From: a bacterium
GTDB taxonomy: Bacteria > Bacillota_I > Bacilli_A > RFN20 > DUOZ01
Length of the DNA stretch: 32,238 bases
Direction of reading: 5' to 3'
NCBI GenBank assembly: GCA_012838555.1
Contig: DUOZ01000109.1
Location: forward strand, 1 to 32,238
The first letter of the stretch is position 1; every line of letters starts with the position of its first letter. Shown here one piece after another: positions 26,129 to 32,238 of this stretch. The notes under the pieces were generated by a model. It worked only from the letters and a program-made list of their open reading frames with translations. It searched no databases and was not told where the DNA came from. The position numbers and the translations under genes were made by a program.

Positions 26129-26156
26129 TTTTATCAAAATTAAAATAATAATCAAA
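26129..26156 (-). promoter_or_regulatory. Promoter of gpsB-rnpB
   Basis: TTGATT (26156-26151), a 16-base spacer and TAAAAT (26134-26129) with an extended TGA, on the minus strand. Confidence 0.6.
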
Positions 26157-26208
26157 GGAAATGTTTGCTACTTCAATATATAGTATATGGTTATTAAAAC
26201 CTAAAATT

Positions 26209-26217
26209 TGTTATAAT
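26209..26217 (+). promoter_or_regulatory. Extended -10 promoter of recU-ponA
   Basis: TGTTATAAT is a perfect -10 (26212-26217) with an extended TGT; no clear -35. The SD GATGAGGTGAAG precedes the recU ATG. Confidence 0.65.
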
Positions 26218-26282
26218 TAATTCATCATCACTTTTATTTTGGCAAAACTATATATGAATTATTAAATTGATGAGGTGAAGTT

Positions 26283-26852
26283 ATGATTAAGTATGCTATT
26301 CCTAAAAAGGTAAAGAAAGAAAAAACACATATTAATTATAGTAATCGAGGGATGGTTTTTGAAGAAGCAATTAACAACACGAACGAATACTATCGCAATA
26401 TTGATAAAGCTTTGATTCATAAAAAACCGACTCCGATTCACATAGTCAAAATTGATAATTCTAATAACCCTGCCAGAATATGTGATGCTTATTTTGAACA
26501 ACCAAGTACCACTGACTATAACGGAATTTATAAGGGACACTATATTGATTTTGAGGCTAAAGAAACGAGAAATAAAACAAGTTTTCCATTAAGAAATATC
26601 AATGAACATCAAGTAAAACATTTACTTAAAGTTCAGGAAATGGGGGGTATCTCCTTCGTTTTAATGCGTTTTACCCTACATGATGAAATCTATTTAGTTG
26701 ATTCATCCCTTGTTGGTAAATATTATTATAGTGATAAAACAAAATCAATCCCTTATCAAGTTATAAAAAGTAAAGGTCATAAAGTCCCTTATGGTTACTT
26801 GGCTGAAATTGATTATTTAAAAGTTGTTGACCAAGTGTATTTAAATGAATAA
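26283..26852 (+). CDS. recU: Holliday junction resolvase RecU
   Basis: A 189-aa nuclease that resolves four-way junctions in Gram-positive bacteria. The family motifs are clear: NRGMVFEEAI (21-30), DYNGIYKGHYIDFEAKET (78-95, holding the D-ExK metal site D89, E91, K93) and GGISFVLMRF (about 121-130). It overlaps the start of ponA by 8 bases. The recU-ponA pair is typical of Bacillota. Confidence 0.96.
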   Translation: MIKYAIPKKVKKEKTHINYSNRGMVFEEAINNTNEYYRNIDKALIHKKPTPIHIVKIDNSNNPARICDAYFEQPSTTDYNGIYKGHYIDFEAKETRNKTSFPLRNINEHQVKHLLKVQEMGGISFVLMRFTLHDEIYLVDSSLVGKYYYSDKTKSIPYQVIKSKGHKVPYGYLAEIDYLKVVDQVYLNE

Positions 26853-29235
26853 ATTCAAAAAAAGACTTGGTGTGGTTATTAATGTTATTTTAATTAGTGT
26901 TTTAGGAGTTTCAATTGTTACAGTTTCATATGTAATAAATGCTATTTCGAAAGCAGAAGATGTTGAGTTTATTAATACTCCAGTTAAGTCTGCAACTTAT
27001 ATATATGATAAAAACGGTATTCCAGTTAGAGTAATTAATGAAAAACATAAAATGAGTGTTACTTATGCTGAATTAAGTGATCATTTTATTAATGCTTTAA
27101 TTAGTGTTGAAGATAAAAATTTCTTTAAGCATAATGGTATTGATGTTGCAAGATTACTTGCTTCTGTCTATCAAAATTTAATAAGTGGTTCAATTGTTTC
27201 AGGTGGTTCAACATTAACACAACAGTTAATTAAGAATGTAACTAAGGACAATAAACAAACTTTAGAAAGAAAAATAAGAGAAGCTTATTTAGCAATGAAA
27301 TTAGAAAAAGAATATACAAAAGAAGAGATTATTACTTTATATGCAAACCAAATTTTATTTGATGGAGTTAACAAAGGAGTTAATGCTGCTTCAAGAAAAT
27401 TCTTTAATAAAGAAATAAGTGAAGTAACTTTACCTGAAGCAGCCTTATTAGCAGCGATGGTTAAGTCTCCAACAATTTATAATCCGATTTTACATCCTGA
27501 TAATGCATTTGAACGTAAAAATTTAGTTTTAGAAATGATGTATAAAAATGGTTACATCACACAAGAAGAAAAAGAAGCAGCACAAAAAATAACAGTTGAT
27601 GAATTAATATATAAAAGTGAAGAAAAACAACCTACCTATCCTTATCAGGCTTATTTAGATATTGTTTATGATGAGGTTAAAAGATTAACGGGGTATGATC
27701 CTTTTTTTACTCCGATGAAGATTGAAACATTTTTAGATAGTGGATTACAAACTCAATTAGATTTAATTCAAAAAGATTTAGATGATAAAATCATCATAAC
27801 CGATGAAAACCAACAAATAGCAGCAGCAGTTATAGATAATGAAAATGGAACAATTATTGGCGTAATTGGCGGAAGAAACTATCAAGGAGAAAAATTATTT
27901 AATCGAGCTTATAATATGAAACGTCAACCAGCATCTACAATTAAACCACTACTTTCTTACGCTTTGGCTATTGAGCATCTAAATTGGAGCGATGTTCATG
28001 TTGTTAATGATGTTCCATATAAATATCCTCGTACTGATATCGAGGTAAGTAATGTTGATAACAGGCATATGGGTCAACTCTTTATTGAAGAAGCTCTTGG
28101 TTATTCTAGAAACACTTCAGCACTTGCTACCTTAGAAATGGTTGTTAATGAAGTAGGAATGTATGAGGTTGCTAAATACTTAGATAATATTGGGTTACTT
28201 GATGTTTCTTATGATTTAGTAAATTATGCTTATGGACTAGGCGGAATGTATGAAGGTGTTTCACCGATTCAACTTGCTTCAGCTTATAGAATATTAGCAT
28301 CTAAAGGTGTATATAAAGAGCCAACAACGATAAAGAAAATTGAACTTCTTGATGGTTCAAATCAAGTCTTTTATCCTACTATAAAAGTAAATAAAGTTCT
28401 AAGTGAAGAAACAGCTTATATGATGAGTAATGTTTTAGTTAATGTTGTTGATAAGAACTATTGGAATATAGGTTATGTTAAAGTAAATAATGTTAAAGTC
28501 GCAGCTAAAACAGGGACATCTAACTTTGATGCCAATACTGCAGCAGTTTTAGGTTATCCTAAAGATGCTAATAAAGATATATGGTATGCCGGATTTACTC
28601 CTGATATATCTTTAGCTGTTTGGACAGGATTTGATAAAGCTATTGCTAATGAACCATATTATTTTAAAGCGGGTGGAGACCCCCGTGTCGTTGTAGCAAG
28701 AAACATCTTTAGACGAATTATTGAACTACAAGCAAAGCGTAATTTAGATTTTGAAGAGCCGCCTAATTTATATCAAGTACCAGTTGTCAAAGGTACCTAT
28801 CCTTATTTACTAGGTGATGAATACACTCCTAATCATATGTTAATAAATGGTTATTTTAAAGAAGACAATTTACCTAATAAAGTCATTAAAATGCCAGAAG
28901 TTAGCAGAATGATAGAACCTCATATAATTTTGAATGAAAACCAACTAAAAATAACATTCTTAGATGATTTACAAGTTAAAAAGCCTTCATCAACCGGAAA
29001 GATAATCTTTGATTATACTTATATTTATGGACCGCTAACATATTTTATTGATGTTTATATTAATGGTGAAAAGAAATTGAGTTATAGAGTTCAATCTCAA
29101 GAATTTACTTTACCAATATCTGAATCAGGAGCTTACACTCTTAAAATTTGGCATAAATATGAAAAAGATAAATCAATCAGTACACCTGATTTTGAGTTTT
29201 CATTCTTCTCATTAAATGAAGGAAGTCCTTTATGA
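26845..29235 (+). CDS. ponA: Class A penicillin-binding protein (PBP1A type)
   Basis: A bifunctional peptidoglycan synthase of 796 aa anchored by one N-terminal membrane helix (about 7-30). The transglycosylase (GT51) domain shows SVEDKNFFKHNGID (88-101, catalytic E90) and GGSTLTQQLIKN (120-131). The transpeptidase domain shows S364-T-I-K367, S421-R-N423 and K555-T-G557. A C-terminal tail of about 150 residues, low in motifs and possibly beta-rich, follows. It proves that this organism makes peptidoglycan, so it is not a wall-less Mollicute. It overlaps recU and ends in tandem TGA-TAA. Confidence 0.97.
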   Translation: MNKFKKRLGVVINVILISVLGVSIVTVSYVINAISKAEDVEFINTPVKSATYIYDKNGIPVRVINEKHKMSVTYAELSDHFINALISVEDKNFFKHNGIDVARLLASVYQNLISGSIVSGGSTLTQQLIKNVTKDNKQTLERKIREAYLAMKLEKEYTKEEIITLYANQILFDGVNKGVNAASRKFFNKEISEVTLPEAALLAAMVKSPTIYNPILHPDNAFERKNLVLEMMYKNGYITQEEKEAAQKITVDELIYKSEEKQPTYPYQAYLDIVYDEVKRLTGYDPFFTPMKIETFLDSGLQTQLDLIQKDLDDKIIITDENQQIAAAVIDNENGTIIGVIGGRNYQGEKLFNRAYNMKRQPASTIKPLLSYALAIEHLNWSDVHVVNDVPYKYPRTDIEVSNVDNRHMGQLFIEEALGYSRNTSALATLEMVVNEVGMYEVAKYLDNIGLLDVSYDLVNYAYGLGGMYEGVSPIQLASAYRILASKGVYKEPTTIKKIELLDGSNQVFYPTIKVNKVLSEETAYMMSNVLVNVVDKNYWNIGYVKVNNVKVAAKTGTSNFDANTAAVLGYPKDANKDIWYAGFTPDISLAVWTGFDKAIANEPYYFKAGGDPRVVVARNIFRRIIELQAKRNLDFEEPPNLYQVPVVKGTYPYLLGDEYTPNHMLINGYFKEDNLPNKVIKMPEVSRMIEPHIILNENQLKITFLDDLQVKKPSSTGKIIFDYTYIYGPLTYFIDVYINGEKKLSYRVQSQEFTLPISESGAYTLKIWHKYEKDKSISTPDFEFSFFSLNEGSPL

Positions 29236-29412
29236 TAAAAATACAGCGATAACCATAATTAATACAGCAGGCCAGCCAAAAAGAATAGTAAAAACGATTG
29301 TAATAAAATTCACTGGTATTTGCTTATCTAAAAAGAATAAAAAGATATTACTTGCAAAGAAAAAAGTAATGGATGATATCGCCTTAATAACATATCTTTC
29401 AAGATTTTGCAT
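29230..29412 (-). CDS. BofA-like small membrane protein
   Basis: A 60-aa protein with two hydrophobic segments (about 10-28 and 34-58). The end, PVNFITIVFTILFGWPAVLI, resembles the BofA family signature (NPxTxxxxGxxGxPGxxLL), though the glycines are only partly kept. In Bacillus, bofA follows dnaX-yaaK-recR in this position, which supports the call. There BofA inhibits the SpoIVFB protease during sporulation. The SD GAGGTG lies in a hairpin between recR and this gene. Its end overlaps the convergent ponA by 6 bases. I prefer it to the 74-codon frame on the other strand because of composition, SD and synteny. Confidence 0.65.
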   Translation of the reverse strand: MQNLERYVIKAISSITFFFASNIFLFFLDKQIPVNFITIVFTILFGWPAVLIMVIAVFLS

Positions 29413-29415
29413 AAC

Positions 29416-29455
29416 AAAAACACCTCATTTAATCATATGATTTTGAGGTGTTTTT
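29416..29455 (+). terminator. Terminator of recU-ponA; hairpin also between recR and the bofA-like gene
   Basis: AAAAACACCTCA (29416-29427) pairs with TGAGGTGTTTTT (29444-29455), and the loop contains a further palindrome. On the plus strand it is followed by T-rich sequence and would end the ponA transcript about 200 bases past its stop. On the minus strand the right arm holds the SD of the bofA-like gene. Confidence 0.75.
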
Positions 29456-30069
29456 TATTTATTTGATATTTTTCGTCTTCCTTGTAAAGCACGATTAAGC
29501 GTTAACTCATCAGCATAATCTAAATGTGCACCAACTGGAAGACCATAAGCTAGTCTAGTAACAATAACTTCTTTATCTTTTAATAACTCACTAATGTATA
29601 ATGCTGTTACTTCTCCTTCTACCGTAGGATTTGTTGCTAATATTACTTCTTTAATCTTTCCTTCATTAACCCTTTCAACCAAAGAATCAAGATTAAGTTC
29701 ATCAACACTTTTTCCATTAACTGTAGAAATAACACCATTTAAAACATGATATAAGCCATTATAACCTTCTGATTTTTCAAGGGCAAAAACATCTTTAGAA
29801 CTTTGCACAACACAAACTAAAGATTCATCTCTAATATTAGAATTACAAATATTACATGTATCTGTATCAGACATTAACCCACAAATTTGGCAATGTTTAA
29901 TTTCATTTTTTACTTTAAGTAAAGAAGAAGCAAATCGACTGACTGCTTCCTCATCCATTTCTAAAATTTGATAAGCCATTCTTTCTGCTGATTTACTTCC
30001 GATTCCAGGAAGGGTTCTAAATGAAGCAATTAATTCTTCAAACGCACTTGGATATAAAAGTTTACTCAT
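29455..30069 (-). CDS. recR: Recombination mediator RecR
   Basis: Loads RecA at gaps together with RecO or RecF. From ATG 30069 (MSKLLYPSAFEEL, 204 aa) it shows an HhH motif LPGIGSKSAERMAYQ (20-34), a zinc finger C60, C63, C72, C75, and a Toprim domain from about 83. The frame is open 23 codons further upstream, but that part would lie inside ebfC and matches nothing in the family. AAAGGATC upstream of 30069 serves as SD. The start overlaps the ebfC stop by 8 bases. Confidence 0.96.
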   Translation of the reverse strand: MSKLLYPSAFEELIASFRTLPGIGSKSAERMAYQILEMDEEAVSRFASSLLKVKNEIKHCQICGLMSDTDTCNICNSNIRDESLVCVVQSSKDVFALEKSEGYNGLYHVLNGVISTVNGKSVDELNLDSLVERVNEGKIKEVILATNPTVEGEVTALYISELLKDKEVIVTRLAYGLPVGAHLDYADELTLNRALQGRRKISNK

Positions 30070-30367
30070 AATTGTTTGATCCTTTATATATGTTAGGAAT
30101 AATTCCACGTTGTAATAATAATCTAAAAATATCTTCACTAACTTGGTTAGATACTAGTTCAGAAGCCTCATTAAAAGCATCTACTAATTTTTTCTCTAAT
30201 TCTTCATCCTTTAGAACATCTAAAGGTATAACAATATCTTCAACCATACGGTTTGATTTCATATTAATTTTAATACCAACTTTGGTATTTATCTCATAAA
30301 TATCATTTTCAATGTTTTTTAAGGCTTCGTCATTAATTTGGAATTCCTTGATTTGTGGTCCTTCCAT
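30062..30367 (-). CDS. YbaB/EbfC-like DNA-binding protein, divergent
   Basis: A 101-aa protein in the exact place of yaaK/ebfC between dnaX and recR. The core IKINMKSNRMVEDIVIPLDVL and the following helix EELEKKLVDAFNEASELVSNQ match the YbaB fold: a beta hairpin, then ID/IP-x-x-x-L, then a long helix. The usual N-terminal helix rich in Met and Gln (MQKQMQ-type) and the glycine-rich EGTAGGG turn are absent. The SD AGGAGGAG includes the dnaX stop codon. The family assignment leans on synteny; EbfC proteins bind DNA as dimers, and their role is poorly defined. Confidence 0.75.
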   Translation of the reverse strand: MEGPQIKEFQINDEALKNIENDIYEINTKVGIKINMKSNRMVEDIVIPLDVLKDEELEKKLVDAFNEASELVSNQVSEDIFRLLLQRGIIPNIYKGSNNYE

Positions 30368-30369
30368 GA

Positions 30370-32142
30370 CTACTCCTCCTTTACATAATCACCAAATAGT
30401 TCTTTTGCTAAGGTTAAAGTTTTACTAGGTTCTTTCTCCTCTTCCTTTACTTCTTCTTGCTTATTATTCTCTACAAACAAAGCTTTTATTTTGCTTATCG
30501 GATAAGGTTTAAATAAAGAACCATCATCTCGTCTTCTTACAAAAGTTTGACGAAGTTCAACTACTTTATCCTTAGACACTCCATAGTATACCACATCTTT
30601 GTTTAAAAGTTCATTTAGAAGCTCTCTGATTTGAGTATTGGTATATCTATCATTAACACGATTAGCAAACATTTCATTTTCAAAAGCAATAATCATAGCA
30701 TTTTGGGTAAATGAAACTACTTCTGTATCTTTTAAATATTTAGCCGCTGTAGCAAAATTTGGATAAAGCAAGTATTTATCGATTAATTTCCACCTTTCAT
30801 CGATAACACTTTTTTCAGTTTTATCATTTTGCATTAAAATATTGAGCAACTCATCATCAGTTAACCTGATCTCGCTATTAGTATATACAATACTTTCTTC
30901 AATCTGACTATTTTCTTTAATTTCTTCTTTTTCTTTGTTTATTTCTTTTACCTCGACTTTTGGTTTTATAATTTCTTCAGATTTTTTAACCTCTTCCTTA
31001 ACTTCTACTTTTTTTGGTTTAGAAATAACCTGTTTAGGTATTTCCTTAACAAAATCGGTAACCTCAATATCTTGTTTTGCTAGTTTTAATGAGGCAAGTT
31101 CAAAGAAATTTCTAGGAGCATTAACACGCTTATAATTAGTTAATGCTTCATTAAAGATATCTATTGCTCTAAAAGCCTTATTGATACTTAAAAAGGAGTT
31201 TAAACGTAAAACTTGCTCTTTATTAATATATGATAAAATCGATTCATCTCTAGTCGATTCATAGACAATTCCATCTTTTAATACATTAATTAAACCGTTT
31301 GTGATCCGAGCGATATCTACACCTCGTAAATCAAAGTCTTCAATCATTTCTAAAACATGTTTAACATTTCCATCATTAATTAACTTTAAAAAATCAATCA
31401 TTTCATCACTAGATACAACACCATAAATATCTCTTACGTGTTGCATTGTTAAATGATCTCCTGCGTAAGCGATAGCCTGATCTAAGATTCCTAAGGCATC
31501 TCTCATACCGCCTTCAGCTAAATTAGCAATAAGACCAATTACTCCTTCTTCGTATTTAATCTTCTCACTTTTTAAAACAGCTTCAACACGTTTTTTAATA
31601 TCACTAGTTGATAATCTACCAAAATCAAATCTTTGACATCTAGATAAAACGGTAGGTAAAATCTTATGTGGTTCGGTTGTAGCTAAAATAAAAATAACAT
31701 GAGAAGGTGGTTCCTCAAGTGTCTTTAATAATGCATTAAAAGCTGCAACAGACATCATATGAACCTCGTCAATGATATAAACTTTATATCTACCAGAAAT
31801 CGGTGCATATTTAACTTTTTCAATTAATTCTCTAACTTCATTGACACCATTATTACTTGCAGCATCAATTTCAATAACATCAGGGTGTGTGTTATTGGCA
31901 ATCGACTTACAATTTTCACAAGTAGAACAAGGCTTTTCACCTTCACCAGTACAATTTAAGGCTTTTGCCATTAATTTAGCCATACTAGTCTTTCCTGTTC
32001 CACGTGGACCACTAAATAAGTATGCGTGTGATATTTTATTTTCTTTTATAGCGTTTTTTAATGTTTGTAAAATATATTTTTGGCCAACAACTTCATCAAA
32101 AGTTTGTGGTCGATATAATCGATATAATGCTTTATATGCCAT
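30370..32142 (-). CDS. dnaX: DNA polymerase III subunits gamma and tau
   Basis: The clamp-loader ATPase, 590 aa. Walker A GPRGTGKT is at 45-52. The zinc module has C64, C72, C75 and C78, Walker B is DEVHMM (125-130) and SRC is at 167-169. Domain III runs to about 360, then a charged Lys/Glu/Pro linker (about 366-412) and a C-terminal tau-specific part. An A7 slippery run (31015-31009) at codons 377-378 would give a 381-aa gamma-like product if ribosomes shift -1. The SD GTGAGG precedes the ATG. The operon continues with ebfC, recR and the bofA-like gene. Confidence 0.97.
   Translation of the reverse strand: MAYKALYRLYRPQTFDEVVGQKYILQTLKNAIKENKISHAYLFSGPRGTGKTSMAKLMAKALNCTGEGEKPCSTCENCKSIANNTHPDVIEIDAASNNGVNEVRELIEKVKYAPISGRYKVYIIDEVHMMSVAAFNALLKTLEEPPSHVIFILATTEPHKILPTVLSRCQRFDFGRLSTSDIKKRVEAVLKSEKIKYEEGVIGLIANLAEGGMRDALGILDQAIAYAGDHLTMQHVRDIYGVVSSDEMIDFLKLINDGNVKHVLEMIEDFDLRGVDIARITNGLINVLKDGIVYESTRDESILSYINKEQVLRLNSFLSINKAFRAIDIFNEALTNYKRVNAPRNFFELASLKLAKQDIEVTDFVKEIPKQVISKPKKVEVKEEVKKSEEIIKPKVEVKEINKEKEEIKENSQIEESIVYTNSEIRLTDDELLNILMQNDKTEKSVIDERWKLIDKYLLYPNFATAAKYLKDTEVVSFTQNAMIIAFENEMFANRVNDRYTNTQIRELLNELLNKDVVYYGVSKDKVVELRQTFVRRRDDGSLFKPYPISKIKALFVENNKQEEVKEEEKEPSKTLTLAKELFGDYVKEE
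31009..31015 (-). other. Candidate -1 frameshift heptamer in dnaX
   Basis: On the coding strand the codons CCA AAA AAA GTA contain A-AAA-AAA in the correct X-XXY-YYZ phase. A -1 slip reads AGT AGA AGT TAA and stops three codons later, just after domain III. This is the same layout as the E. coli gamma/tau site. Confidence 0.45.
31996..32011. promoter_or_regulatory. parS-like palindrome inside dnaX
   Basis: TGTTCCACGTGGACCA matches 14 of 16 positions of the Bacillus parS form TGTTCCACGTGAAACA, with a perfect CCACGTGG centre. It falls on the Walker A codons of dnaX, so the protein sequence partly constrains it. A parB gene is in the same window. Confidence 0.45.
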
Positions 32143-32155
32143 TTAACCTCACCCG

Positions 32156-32166
32156 ATTATATTATA
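32156..32166 (-). promoter_or_regulatory. Promoter -10 region of dnaX operon
   Basis: Two overlapping TATAAT boxes (TATAATATAAT) on the minus strand, 14-24 bases before the dnaX ATG. No good -35 is seen. Confidence 0.5.
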
Positions 32167-32194
32167 CAATATTTTACTTATTTAAACACTATAA

Positions 32195-32224
32195 AATATT
32201 GTGATTACCGTCTATCACAATGTT
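32195..32224. repeat. 11-bp inverted repeat upstream of dnaX
   Basis: ATTGTGAT (32198-32205), 8 bases, then ATCACAAT (32214-32221), extendable to 11-bp arms with one mismatch that would be a G-U pair in RNA. No T run follows on either strand, so it is either an operator or a weak terminator of a gene beyond the window. Confidence 0.5.
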
Positions 32225-32238
32225 GATATTAATAAAAA

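Noticed and set aside
29216-29440. 74-codon plus-strand frame after ponA
   Set aside because: Lies antisense to the better-supported bofA-like gene, has no family match and ends in the ponA terminator. Synteny with recR-bofA favours the minus strand.
30070-30138. 23-codon N-terminal extension of RecR
   Set aside because: It overlaps ebfC, resembles nothing in RecR proteins, and ATG 30069 has its own SD and gives the normal length.
1-32238. CRISPR arrays, insertion sequences, prophage genes, tRNA genes
   Set aside because: None seen: no regularly spaced repeats, transposase or integrase frames, and no cloverleaf with a T-arm consensus.

Overview
This is a 32.2-kb piece of a low-GC bacterial chromosome. 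The gene content is that of a walled Bacillota lineage, and the nearest-looking relatives would be the Erysipelotrichia, Turicibacter, Haloplasma or RF39-type groups close to the Mollicutes. Three things support this: Bacillus-like gene order in several blocks, strong AGGAGG-type ribosome binding sites, and peptidoglycan and division genes (a class A PBP, GpsB). The genetic code is standard: pth ends on TGA inside an ATGA overlap with mfd, and tryptophans are encoded by TGG. The organism assignment is inference; the gene identities are mostly secure.

Layout. (1) 1-1328: 3' part of a CotH-type protein with a possible carbohydrate-binding segment. (2) 1476-5091: tmk-holB on the minus strand, divergent from ricT(yaaT)-rsmI. 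(3) 5274-7352: an EF-G-like second elongation factor. (4) 7499-13813: metG, mnmG, rsmG, parA, parB and an unrecognised two-helix membrane protein, apparently one transcript ending at a clear terminator. (5) 13834-17891: pth-mfd on the minus strand. (6) 18064-19347: an MFS transporter of the sugar:cation symporter type. (7) 19348-20133: about 785 bases with no credible protein gene. This stretch holds a GC-richer, heavily base-paired region on the minus strand with its own terminator, probably a non-coding RNA of about 525 nt. (8) 20134-22818: rny-ymdB-spoVS on the minus strand. (9) 23120-25239: pgsA-pncC-recA on the minus strand. (10) 25342-26105: gpsB followed directly by RNase P RNA (type B) on the minus strand. 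(11) 26283-29235: recU-ponA on the plus strand. (12) 29230-32142: dnaX-ebfC-recR-bofA-like on the minus strand.

Much of the set is what Bacillus keeps near its replication origin (dnaX-yaaK-recR-bofA, tmk-holB-yaaT-rsmI, mnmG-rsmG-parA-parB), here brought into one window with the recA/rny and recU/ponA blocks. No dnaA gene or DnaA-box cluster was seen. Functional themes are the replication clamp loader (HolB, DnaX), recombination and repair (RecA, RecR, RecU, Mfd), chromosome segregation (ParA/ParB), mRNA decay (RNase Y, its modulator RicT, and YmdB), and translation and RNA modification. SpoVS, a BofA-like protein and CotH are sporulation-associated families.

The strongest candidate for something undescribed is the large structured RNA at about 19512-20041. 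It has roughly ten local helices and a classical H-type pseudoknot with an A-rich third loop, and I could not assign it to a family by eye. Other points are an interleaved-helix element upstream of rny, a slippery heptamer in dnaX, a ParB with degraded CTP-binding motifs, and several parS-like half palindromes.
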